From positions 62,001-126,000 of the forward strand of contig CAJTPS010000011.1 of the NCBI GenBank assembly GCA_910578555.1: a stretch of DNA of 64,000 nucleotides, written 5' to 3'. Source of the DNA: an uncultured Lachnospiraceae bacterium (lineage in GTDB: Bacteria > Bacillota > Clostridia > Lachnospirales > Lachnospiraceae). The notes beneath the pieces were generated by a model. That model had not been told where the DNA came from. It did not search any database and was given only the letters and a program-made list of their open reading frames with translations. This document shows, one piece after another, positions 9,052 through 16,070 of the stretch. Numbering within the stretch: position 1 is the stretch's first letter; every line of letters begins with the position of its first letter. A program made the position numbers and the translations under genes.

Positions 9052-10311
9052 ATGGGTGCAACAGAAATTATTCTGATCGTGATCGGAATAGCGATATTCC
9101 TTCTGGGATATCTTATGCCGGCGAGAAGAAAGGACTTAGATGATGAAGTGCAGCTGATCAGCGAGGATGAGGTCAGAAAAATGGTTGCCGCGGAAGTGGA
9201 ACACGTCAAGGATAAGATTGCCGATATTGTGGATGAGACCGTCAACTATTCGATTGAGAAGACTGAGCGTGCGATGGAGCGTATAACCAATGAAAAGATC
9301 ATGGCGGTCAACGAGTATTCCGATACTGTGCTGGAGGAGATCAATAAGAATCATAAAGAGGTTGTGTTCCTGTACGATATGCTCAACGATAAGCATGACA
9401 ATCTGATGTCCTCGATCAACGAGGCGACGATAGCGTCAGACGGAATCAGACAGACGGCAAGAGACGCGGAACTGACCGCAACGGAAGCGGCAGATAAGAT
9501 TGATGCCGTGCTGCAGACGGTGGATGATGCGGCCGATTCGATGCAGGAGGCACAGGAGACGGCTGCTCAGGCGCAGAGAGTGGCGCAGGAAGCCATGCGG
9601 ACGGTTATGAACATGAGCTTGGCCGTGAAACGGGCGGCGGAGAAAGAAGAACAGGCGGAGAGGGCAGCGCGGGAAGAGGTGCGCAGTACCATGGACAGCG
9701 CTGACGTCATTGGGAAGGTGCGGGAAGAGCCTCAGCAGGAAAACGATGCAGCTGAAGAAACAGAGGTAATCGAAGCAAGCGGGATCATAGAAGAAATGGA
9801 TGCAGAGGACATGGCAGAAGAAATGCCGGTGATAACGGGCGAAACTACGATCGCCGATCTTCCGGACGAACTGGATCTTCCGGATGAGTTGAAGCTTCCG
9901 GAGGAAGAAACCGTTGTGGATGAGGCGGAAGAAGAGGATGACTTTACACCGATCATGCCTCGCAGAGTTGAGATTATCCATCAACCGGACGGGGATTATG
10001 TTGCTGCGCCGGAGGAGGATCTTTCGACCAGTGCGGCATTTGCCAGCATGGGTTTCTTTGCGCCGAAGACGGAGAGATACGAGGAGCCCGGTAAGAAGCC
10101 GCGCAGAAGAAGAACCGGTAAAGACCGTCTGCAGGAGAGCGCGGCTGCAATGGATATACAGTTTGCAAAAGGTAAAGATAACAGGCGTAATAGTAACGAG
10201 CGTATTCTGGAACTGCATAAGGCAGGCAAGTCTAATATGGCAATTGCCAGGGAGCTTGGCCTGGGACTCGGCGAGGTGAAGCTGGTCATTGATCTGTTTG
10301 AAGGCGTGTGA
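9052..10311 (+). CDS. Membrane-anchored coiled-coil protein with C-terminal HTH-like motif (DUF6115-like)
   Basis: 419 residues. A single N-terminal membrane segment (about 4-24, EIILIVIGIAIFLLGYLM) is followed by basic residues, then a long coiled coil (about 30-210), an acidic segment rich in Glu/Asp (about 215-310), and a short conserved end resembling a resolvase-type helix-turn-helix: ERILELHKAGKSNMAIAREL then GLGEVKLVIDL. That end matches what I know of the DUF6115 family, which often accompanies clostridial flagellar genes. Topology suggests a cytoplasmic body anchored in the membrane. DNA binding by the tail has not been shown and the motif may instead bind protein. Confidence 0.7.
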   Translation: MGATEIILIVIGIAIFLLGYLMPARRKDLDDEVQLISEDEVRKMVAAEVEHVKDKIADIVDETVNYSIEKTERAMERITNEKIMAVNEYSDTVLEEINKNHKEVVFLYDMLNDKHDNLMSSINEATIASDGIRQTARDAELTATEAADKIDAVLQTVDDAADSMQEAQETAAQAQRVAQEAMRTVMNMSLAVKRAAEKEEQAERAAREEVRSTMDSADVIGKVREEPQQENDAAEETEVIEASGIIEEMDAEDMAEEMPVITGETTIADLPDELDLPDELKLPEEETVVDEAEEEDDFTPIMPRRVEIIHQPDGDYVAAPEEDLSTSAAFASMGFFAPKTERYEEPGKKPRRRRTGKDRLQESAAAMDIQFAKGKDNRRNSNERILELHKAGKSNMAIARELGLGLGEVKLVIDLFEGV

Positions 10312-10343
10312 GAATACGATCGGCTGATAAAAGGTGACAATAT

Positions 10344-11069
10344 ATGGAGCGGAAATATTATTTACGAGGTCTCGGAGTCGGGATCGCGGTGACGGCGATC
10401 ATCATGGGGATTGCGTTGTCGGGTGATGAGACGATGACGGATGATGAGATCATCGCCAGAGCGAAAGAACTGGGTATGGTGGAGAACACGGTTCTGTCAG
10501 ATCCCGATGACGAGGAGACCGGGGAAGAGAATGCAGACATACAGGATGAAACAGAGCAGACGGATGATGCGGCAGTGACCGGACCAGACCACACGGCAGT
10601 GGATGCTGCAAAGGAGACTGATGCGGAGCCATCGCCGGATGATGTCGCAAAGGGACCGGCAGTCGGGGCGGCACAGACTGACAGTGCACAGAACCGTGCG
10701 GACGAGACGGAGCCGGAAAAGAATGACCAAACGGGAACAGAAACCGCGAAAGATAACACGGATGCGGAGCCGGATGTGAATGATCATGAGGAGGAACAGA
10801 CAGAGAAAAACGACAGGACGGATACACCTGAGAATGCCAACGAGATTATTACGTCCGCGGCTGTAAAGACGATTACGGTCAATCACGGGGACGGGTCCTA
10901 CACTGTAGCGAAGAAGCTGGAGGACGTGGGAGTGGTTACATCTGCGGCAACGTTCGATTCCTTTCTGTGTCAGAACGGATATGATAAACGGCTTAGAACA
11001 GGCACCTTTTCGATTCCGGCGGATGCCAGTGATGAACAGATCGCACGGATCGTGACAGGCGCCGAGTAA
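10344..11069 (+). CDS. Membrane protein with C-terminal MltG-N/YceG-like domain, no catalytic domain
   Basis: 241 residues. One N-terminal membrane segment (about 9-25) is followed by a long acidic, Thr/Glu/Asp-rich linker (about 45-165). The final 65 residues resemble the LysM-like N-terminal domain of endolytic transglycosylase MltG: GSYTVAKKLEDVGVV, FDSFLCQNGYDKRLRTGTFS, then DASDEQIARIVTG. The MltG lytic domain is absent and the stop follows at once, so this is a binding or scaffold protein and not an enzyme. It is the last gene of the flagellar operon, before the terminator at 11154. A role in peptidoglycan contact is inference. Confidence 0.7.
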   Translation: MERKYYLRGLGVGIAVTAIIMGIALSGDETMTDDEIIARAKELGMVENTVLSDPDDEETGEENADIQDETEQTDDAAVTGPDHTAVDAAKETDAEPSPDDVAKGPAVGAAQTDSAQNRADETEPEKNDQTGTETAKDNTDAEPDVNDHEEEQTEKNDRTDTPENANEIITSAAVKTITVNHGDGSYTVAKKLEDVGVVTSAATFDSFLCQNGYDKRLRTGTFSIPADASDEQIARIVTGAE

Positions 11070-11095
11070 AAAAAGTAATTTCCTTCGGAATTAAC

Positions 11096-11131
11096 TTTGC
11101 GAGATTCGCTTCGTGAACTCGAACGAGCGGA
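11096..11131 (-). repeat. Inverted copy of an interspersed structured repeat
   Basis: Read on the - strand this 36-base stretch matches the + strand sequence at about 47885-47920 with roughly three differences, sharing the core GAAGCGAATCTCGCAAA. A short block GGAAATTACT that precedes the 47885 copy is also present beside this one. A third relative is at 32919-32990. It lies between the end of the flagellar operon and its terminator. Confidence 0.6.
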
Positions 11132-11153
11132 AAGATATTATCTTTTGAGAAAA

Positions 11154-11177
11154 ACCTCTTGTAAAAGGGGTCTTTTT
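11154..11177 (+). terminator. Intrinsic terminator of the flagellar/chemotaxis operon
   Basis: ACCTCTT at 11154-11160 pairs with AAGGGGT at 11165-11171 (one G-U pair) around a GTAA loop, followed by CTTTTT. It lies 84 bases after the last flagellar gene. The rpsB promoter candidate overlaps it. Confidence 0.7.
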
Positions 11178-11187
11178 ATGTTATCCT
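11159..11187 (+). promoter_or_regulatory. Candidate sigma-A promoter for rpsB-tsf
   Basis: TTGTAA at 11159-11164 and TATCCT at 11182-11187 are separated by 17 bases, and TG one base before the -10 gives an extended -10. The -35 lies inside the terminator hairpin of the preceding operon. This predicts a leader of about 145 bases before rpsB; I recognise no named ribosomal leader element in it. Confidence 0.4.
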
Positions 11188-11341
11188 AAAAAGAGTGTGT
11201 ATCGTATGCCGCTGGCAGTATGTACCACAGGGAATTATAACCAAGTAAACACATATATCCGTAAGCTGTCGGTGCTTCGTGACGCAGGAGTGGCAGCAAA
11301 GACAGGTTATATGGAAGCAAAACCAAACGGAGGTAGAAAAC

Positions 11342-12088
11342 ATGAGCGTTATTTCAATGAAACAGTTATTAGAGGCAGGTGTTCATTTCGGACATCAGAC
11401 GAGAAGATGGAACCCTAAGATGGCTCCCTATATCTTCACAGAGAGAAACGGTATCCATATTATTGATCTGCAGAAGTCTGTCGGCAAGGTAGACGAGGCT
11501 TATAAGGCAGTATTTGATGTGGCTTCTCAGGGTGGTACGATTCTGTTTGTAGGTACGAAGAAGCAGGCACAGGACGCTGTCAAGACAGAGGCGGAACGCT
11601 GCGGTATGTACTATGTCAATGAGAGATGGCTGGGCGGTATGCTCACCAACTTTAAGACGATTCAGTCCAGAATTGACAGACTGAAGGCGATCGAGATCAT
11701 GTCCGAGGACGGTACATTTGACGTACTTCCCAAGAAAGAGGTTATCCAGATCAAAAAGGAATGGGAGAAGTTAGAGAAGAATCTGGGCGGAATCAAGAAT
11801 ATGACCAGAATACCTGACTGTATCTTCGTAGTTGATCCCAAGAAGGAGAGAATCTGCGTGCAGGAGGCTCATACGCTGGGCATTACACTGATCGGTATCG
11901 GTGATACAAACTGTGATCCGGAAGAACTTGACTATATCATTCCCGGTAACGATGATGCGATCAGAGCCGTAAAACTGATCGTGGCTAAGATGGCTGATGC
12001 GGTGATCGAGGCAAATCAGGGCGCCGAAGAATATGTTGAGGAAGCGGAAGCTGCGAAAGTAGAAGAGACCGACGCGGAAGAAGCGTAA
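11342..12088 (+). CDS. rpsB: 30S ribosomal protein S2
   Basis: Structural protein of the small ribosomal subunit. The opening MSVISMKQLLEAGVHFGHQT is diagnostic, as are RRWNPKMAPYIF, GTKKQAQDAV and the IPGNDDAIRAVKL box near residue 200. At 248 residues it has a short acidic tail after the S2 fold. Start at 11342 because GGAGG is at 11329-11333; an upstream in-frame ATG at 11279 would add a non-homologous leader. tsf follows after 39 bases, the usual bacterial pair. Confidence 0.97.
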   Translation: MSVISMKQLLEAGVHFGHQTRRWNPKMAPYIFTERNGIHIIDLQKSVGKVDEAYKAVFDVASQGGTILFVGTKKQAQDAVKTEAERCGMYYVNERWLGGMLTNFKTIQSRIDRLKAIEIMSEDGTFDVLPKKEVIQIKKEWEKLEKNLGGIKNMTRIPDCIFVVDPKKERICVQEAHTLGITLIGIGDTNCDPEELDYIIPGNDDAIRAVKLIVAKMADAVIEANQGAEEYVEEAEAAKVEETDAEEA

Positions 12089-12127
12089 GATGTGAGATTA
12101 TATTATGAAGATCAGGAGGACAGATAG

Positions 12128-13063
12128 ATGGCTATTACAGCAGCAATGGTAAAAGAGTTAAGAGAAATGACCGGTGCAGGCATGATGGATTGTAAGAAGG
12201 CGCTCGGCGAGACCGACGGCGATATGGAAGCAGCGGTTGAATATTTGAGAAAGAACGGACAGGCGAAGGCTGAGAAGAAGGCCGGCAGAATTGCGGCGGA
12301 AGGTCTGTGCCGTATTGCGGTTAAGGATGATAAGACTGCAGCGGTAGTTGAAGTTAATTCCGAGACAGACTTCGTTGCCAAGAACGAAGATTTCCAGGCT
12401 TATGTAGAGGCAGTTGCGAAGCAGGCCGTTGAGTCGGATGCCGCGGATCTGGATGCATTCCTTGCAGAGAACTGGCACCTGGATTCTTCCAAGACGGTAA
12501 AGGATGCACTGGTTGACAAGATTGCCGTAATCGGTGAGAATCTGACCATCAGAAGATTTGAGAAAGTCGTTGCAAATGAAGGCTGTGCAGTATCATATGT
12601 GCATGGCGGCGGCAGAATCGGTGTTATTGTGGAGGCGGTTACCGATGTGGTGAACGATGCTGTTAAGGAAGCGCTGAACAATATTGCAATGCAGGTAGCA
12701 GCACTTTATCCGAAGTACGTATCCACGGATGAGATTTCCGAGGAATACAAGGCACATGAGAAGGAGATTCTGGCTGAGCAGATCAAGAATGATCCGAAGA
12801 TGGCAGGCAAGCCGGAGAAGGTAATCGAGGGTGCAGTCATCGGTCGTCTGAATAAAGAACTGAAAGAGATCTGCCTGTTAGAGCAGGTATATGTTAAGGC
12901 CGAGGACGGCAAGCAGACGGTAGCGAAGTATATCGAGCAGGTTGCCAAAGAGAACGGTGCGAACCTTTCCGTTAAGAGATTCGTTCGTTTTGAGACAGGC
13001 GAGGGTCTCGAGAAGAAAGAAGAGAACTTTGCCGAGGAAGTTGCAAAACAGATGGGCATGTAA
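12128..13063 (+). CDS. tsf: Elongation factor Ts
   Basis: Nucleotide exchange factor that recycles EF-Tu-GDP. The N-terminal UBA-like domain has VKELREMTGAGMMDCKKAL and the next signature region contains VVEVNSETDFVAKN. Two core repeats follow, ending KRFVRFETGEGLEKKEENF. Length is 311 residues. A GGAGGA ribosome binding site precedes the ATG. The last codons (VAKQMGM) form the start of a 57-base tandem duplication that runs past the stop, so a second, untranslated copy of the gene's end follows. Confidence 0.97.
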   Translation: MAITAAMVKELREMTGAGMMDCKKALGETDGDMEAAVEYLRKNGQAKAEKKAGRIAAEGLCRIAVKDDKTAAVVEVNSETDFVAKNEDFQAYVEAVAKQAVESDAADLDAFLAENWHLDSSKTVKDALVDKIAVIGENLTIRRFEKVVANEGCAVSYVHGGGRIGVIVEAVTDVVNDAVKEALNNIAMQVAALYPKYVSTDEISEEYKAHEKEILAEQIKNDPKMAGKPEKVIEGAVIGRLNKELKEICLLEQVYVKAEDGKQTVAKYIEQVAKENGANLSVKRFVRFETGEGLEKKEENFAEEVAKQMGM

Positions 13064-13154
13064 AGAAAACGTAGAAAGCAACTTCCTCGAAGGAAGCTTG
13101 CAAAACAGATGGGAATGTAAAGAAAACGTAGAAAGCAACTTCCTCGAAGGAAGC
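13041..13154 (+). repeat. 57-base tandem duplication of the tsf 3' end
   Basis: Two direct copies, 13041-13097 and 13098-13154, differ at one base (GGGCATG against GGGAATG); a third partial copy begins TTGCAAAG at 13155. Each unit contains the end of tsf, its stop codon and a hairpin (about 13078-13101 in the first copy: CTTCCT pairs with AGGAAG, with outer GCAA/TTGC). Only the first copy is in frame with tsf. Confidence 0.9.
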
Positions 13155-13182
13155 TTGCAAAGATTTGAACAAAACGATCAGG

Positions 13183-13222
13183 CATCATTACTTGTAGTGA
13201 TATAGGTAGTGATGTCTTTTTG
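13183..13222 (+). terminator. Intrinsic terminator after rpsB-tsf
   Basis: CATCATTAC at 13183-13191 pairs with GTAGTGATG at 13206-13214 (one G-U pair), followed by TCTTTTTG. It closes the rpsB-tsf unit after the tandem duplication. Confidence 0.65.
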
Positions 13223-13235
13223 TATGTCGGGGTAG

Positions 13236-13263
13236 TTTACATTTGTTGAAATAACTGTATTTT
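13236..13263 (+). promoter_or_regulatory. Weak promoter candidate for the small-gene island
   Basis: TTTACA at 13236-13241 and TATTTT at 13258-13263 are 16 bases apart, 86 bases before the small ORF at 13349. The area is AT-rich, so chance matches are likely. Confidence 0.25.
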
Positions 13264-13348
13264 CTGAAAGGGGTATATCTGATGTATTCATGCGCTGTGT
13301 AGAAATGTTACTCATAAAAGTATTGGGTACATGAAGGAGAATTTAAAG

Positions 13349-13540
13349 ATGGAAATGCGAAAAAGAATATATGAATTTTTTTATCCATCAATAGAGAATA
13401 TTATGGATCACTTTGCTATTGAGGAGAAGTTATCAATTAGGCAGGAAGACTACGAAGAACTTATGAGGAGTGTGAAGGAATGGGAAAAAGGATTCATAAT
13501 GTTCATAATATTGTGCAAAAAAATATGGAAATTAGTGTGA
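13349..13540 (+). CDS. Small protein related to the product at 14688, unknown function
   Basis: 63 residues, not recognised. The first 40 residues align with the start of the protein at 14688: here RIYEFFYPSIENIMDHFAIEE, there CIHEFLHPSFESLMHEFAIVE by position, sharing the pattern hxEFxxPSxExxMxxFAIxE. The C-terminus differs: this protein ends in a short hydrophobic, Lys-rich stretch (FIMFIILCKKIWKLV) where the relative has a long charged helix, so it may be truncated or shifted. Start at 13349 because AAGGAG lies at 13334-13339. The surrounding DNA is AT-rich compared with the flanking core genes. Confidence 0.55.
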   Translation: MEMRKRIYEFFYPSIENIMDHFAIEEKLSIRQEDYEELMRSVKEWEKGFIMFIILCKKIWKLV

Positions 13541-13588
13541 TTGTGAGGTATAATATAATGCGATTGATCGGATTGAGGAATTTGTATT

Positions 13589-13813
13589 GTGGCAAGAATA
13601 GAAGGAAGCATATATTGCAAAGAGTGTGGTAGTGAAATAAAGTGGTGCTATTTAATACCACAACATATAAGTGAAACGAGATTTTTACAGGCGGAAACAG
13701 TCCCGGAAGACAGTATTTTGGTTAGTAAAGATCCTTTAAAGAATAAAGTAAAAATTCATTGTGGAAATTGTGATTGTCATAATGAAATTGTAGAAGATGG
13801 AGATGGGAGATAA
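13589..13813 (+). CDS. Small zinc-ribbon protein, unknown function
   Basis: 74 residues with a GTG start at 13589, preceded by GAGGA. Two cysteine knuckles, CKECG near residue 10 and CGNCDC near residue 60, would coordinate one zinc. Between them is WCYLIPQHISETRF and an acidic strand. It stops 5 bases before the next zinc-ribbon gene, so the two are probably translated together. I do not recognise the family; AT-rich codon use sets it apart from the core genes. Confidence 0.55.
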   Translation: MARIEGSIYCKECGSEIKWCYLIPQHISETRFLQAETVPEDSILVSKDPLKNKVKIHCGNCDCHNEIVEDGDGR

Positions 13814-13818
13814 TTTTG

Positions 13819-14163
13819 ATGGCATCTATGAAATGTTCTAAATGTGGAACGGATTTAAATGATGATTGTATGGTTGTATGGAACTGCCCAGAATGTGGCA
13901 AAGCATTTAAAGTTAATTTTTCCAGGTTAGAAAAGATGCAGGAATGGAAAAGAAATAATCCGGGAAAACATTTCATTAAATGTTCATCGTGTGGATATGC
14001 TCTGGATGATGGTAAAGAAGAAATTACCTGCAAGTGTTCCACTTGTGGTAATGTAAGTGGAGGAAACCTGGCTTATTTTGCGGCAGTTGATTTAGAACAT
14101 AAAATTATAGAAGATACCTTAAAGCATCTAGGTGGCGTAGCACCCAACAGAAATATTGCGTAG
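13819..14163 (+). CDS. Multi-cysteine zinc-ribbon protein, unknown function
   Basis: 114 residues containing four CxxC knuckles: CSKCG, CPECG, CSSCG and CSTCG, enough for two zinc ribbons. Hydrophilic, with no signal or membrane segment. Start at ATG 13819, with GGGAG at 13805-13809 that overlaps the end of the preceding gene; a TTG at 13816 is less likely. An open frame shifted by two bases continues past the stop to about 14263 (reading GQTRIEIGEHSDYSNLGAAC), so a frameshift may have shortened this protein. Probably a partner of the gene at 13589. Confidence 0.55.
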   Translation: MASMKCSKCGTDLNDDCMVVWNCPECGKAFKVNFSRLEKMQEWKRNNPGKHFIKCSSCGYALDDGKEEITCKCSTCGNVSGGNLAYFAAVDLEHKIIEDTLKHLGGVAPNRNIA

Positions 14164-14687
14164 TAGGACAAACGAGAATTGAAATAGGAGAACATTCTGA
14201 TTATTCAAATTTGGGTGCCGCCTGTTCTGTTAAGTATAAGCGTTTAAAAGATGTAGAAGAATGAGTGAATAGTAGATTGGTTATATATGTAGTCATGGAT
14301 AATATAATCAATGCTTTTACTCCCGAAGAACACCTAAAGGGTGGGTCGATTCAGACCTGCCTTTTTTTTATACCCATATGTTTATAGAAAAGAGAAAGAG
14401 GGAAAAACAAAAGATTTTAATACTGTAAGTGACATACTGGAGTATTACCGATTTAGCAGAAGAAGATTTGGAAAATGCAAGTGATTAAGAGAGTTTCAGA
14501 GTTTTTTATTATTCCAAAAGGCAAAGCCGCAAGCTCCTCGTTTTTGAGGAGGATTGTCTGACGGCGATGATACGCTTTTCGCACGCGACAAAACAAATTA
14601 TGGAGATCGTTGAAAAAATGCAAGAAATTGGTTATAATAAAAACAGCGTATTGTTGTAAAAGTCTAAAAGTAAAAGGAGAAAAGATT
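14164..14687 (+). other. 524-base gap with gene remnants and a terminator
   Basis: No intact gene of convincing quality. Contents: an open segment to about 14263 in the +2 frame relative to the previous gene; a strong terminator at 14340-14369; then from 14429 a GTG-led reading frame VTYWSITDLAEEDLENASD ending in TAA at 14483-14485. That peptide resembles the beginning of ParE/RelE-family toxins. The same frame reopens after the stop up to about 14659 (EIVEKMQEIGYNKNS) without a recognisable toxin end. I read this as decayed accessory DNA. Confidence 0.45.
14340..14369 (+). terminator. Intrinsic terminator of the zinc-ribbon gene pair
   Basis: GGTGGGTC at 14340-14347 pairs with GACCTGCC at 14354-14361 (two G-U pairs) around GATTCA, followed by eight T. 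A strong hairpin and tract, about 180 bases after the last zinc-ribbon gene. Confidence 0.75.
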
Positions 14688-14969
14688 ATGGGATTAAAAG
14701 AACGACTCAAAAAATGCATACACGAATTCCTGCATCCTTCATTTGAATCTCTTATGCACGAGTTTGCCATCGTGGAGGACAGTTCAGCGATGAACGAAGA
14801 GCGACTGGAGCATTTCAAATTTATCATTGAGCAGAAAAGGATGGAAGAAGCGGAAAGAAAACTCAAGGAAGAGAAGATGCGCATGAAAGAGGAAGCGCGT
14901 GCAGCAAAAAAGGCGGCAAAAGAAGCGGCAAAGGAAGCAAGGAACGGCAAGAGATCCGGGGGTGCATGA
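14688..14969 (+). CDS. Small charged helical protein, relative of the product at 13349
   Basis: 93 residues, not recognised. The N-terminal 40 residues share the pattern EFxxPSxExxMxxFAIxE with the protein at 13349. The remainder is a long Glu/Lys/Ala helix (EEAERKLKEEKMRMKEEARA, then KKAAKEAAKEA), predicted coiled coil with a basic end. Start at 14688 because AAGGAG is at 14674-14679; an upstream in-frame start at 14610 lacks one. No signal peptide. Two family members within 1.4 kb suggest local duplication or a functional pair. Confidence 0.6.
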   Translation: MGLKERLKKCIHEFLHPSFESLMHEFAIVEDSSAMNEERLEHFKFIIEQKRMEEAERKLKEEKMRMKEEARAAKKAAKEAAKEARNGKRSGGA

Positions 14970-15037
14970 AGATTTGCGATGTATACGGTCTGATTTTGCT
15001 GTGGATAATTTTTCTTGTGCTTTTTTCATAAAATTTC

Positions 15038-15066
15038 TTTTCGTAATTCATGAGATGTGATATAGT
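15038..15066 (+). promoter_or_regulatory. Extended -10 promoter candidate for the deacetylase gene
   Basis: TATAGT at 15061-15066 is preceded by TG one base upstream; the matching -35 region (TTTTCG at 15038-15043) is poor. The distance to the start codon at 15099 is about 25 bases of leader. Confidence 0.35.
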
Positions 15067-15098
15067 ATAAGAGAATATGGAATAAGGAGCAGATGATA

Positions 15099-16052
15099 AT
15101 GGCACAAAGTGATGCCGAACAGGAAGCCGAACTGGCGAAACGTAAGCGCATCCGTCGATTAAGAAATCTGATCATCTTTGGTCCTCTTTCCACGATACTG
15201 GTTCTGCTGATTATATGCATTTTTCTGGGAATCAGTCTGTACATCACGAAGAAACAGCTGCATGAGGCACAGTCCGCAATTGCGGCGGCAGCTGTCAGAG
15301 ATCAGGCTGTAAGCGGAGAAGGCGCGCAGGCGGCTGCTGATCCGATGCTATATACGACCACCGGAGTACACGAATCTGAGAGGAGAGGAACTGGTGATGA
15401 AGGTCAGTCAGAGGAAGATACAGATGTTCGCAAAGTATATCTGACTTTCGATGACGGTCCGAGCGGCAATACAAATCGGATTTTGGATATACTGGCTGAG
15501 TATGATGTAAAGGCAACCTTCTTTGTCGTTGGAAAAGAGGAAGAAGAATATCAGGCGTTATACAAAAGAATTGTGGATGAAGGGCACACTCTTGCCATGC
15601 ATTCATACAGTCACAAGTATAATGAAATCTACCAATCGGTGGAGAGCTACAGCGCCGACTTAAGCAGGCTGCAGGAATTTCTATATGATATAACCGGTGT
15701 CTGGTGCAGGTATTGCAGATTTCCGGGAGGAAGCAGTAATACGGTGAGCCGGGTGGACATGCATGAGCTGATCGCATATCTGGACGAGCAGGATATGTCG
15801 TACTTTGACTGGAATATCTCATCGGGGGATGCCGCCAGTTCTTATATCAGTACAGGGGAGATTATCAGGAACTGTACTGCGAAACTGAGAGAGTTTGACG
15901 AGGCGATTATTTTGATGCATGACGCTTCTGACAAGAATTCGACGGTGCAGGCGCTGCCTGAGCTGATTGAGACAATTCAATCCATGGATGATACGAAGAT
16001 CCTTCCGATCACAGACGATACGGAGCGGATTCATCATATAAGCAATGACTAA
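15099..16052 (+). CDS. Membrane-anchored polysaccharide deacetylase (NodB/CE4 family)
   Basis: Removes acetyl groups from an N-acetylated cell-surface glycan, most likely peptidoglycan. One N-terminal membrane segment (about 25-50, within FGPLSTILVLLIICIFLG) and a linker precede an extracellular NodB domain. All CE4 motifs are present: TFDDGP (catalytic Asp and metal Asp), MHSYSHKY (two metal His), RFPGG, FDWN, and LMHD (catalytic His). Start at 15099: AAGGAG at 15084-15089 is 9 bases away, whereas the ATG at 15093 is too close. The neighbouring bactofilin suggests a shared cell-envelope role. Confidence 0.9.
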   Translation: MAQSDAEQEAELAKRKRIRRLRNLIIFGPLSTILVLLIICIFLGISLYITKKQLHEAQSAIAAAAVRDQAVSGEGAQAAADPMLYTTTGVHESERRGTGDEGQSEEDTDVRKVYLTFDDGPSGNTNRILDILAEYDVKATFFVVGKEEEEYQALYKRIVDEGHTLAMHSYSHKYNEIYQSVESYSADLSRLQEFLYDITGVWCRYCRFPGGSSNTVSRVDMHELIAYLDEQDMSYFDWNISSGDAASSYISTGEIIRNCTAKLREFDEAIILMHDASDKNSTVQALPELIETIQSMDDTKILPITDDTERIHHISND

Positions 16053-16070
16053 AGAATGGAGGATGTGAGA

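Noticed and set aside
12942..13205. Frame with a repeated peptide over the end of tsf
   Set aside because: The peptide repeat simply mirrors the 57-base tandem duplication in another frame; the real gene is tsf.
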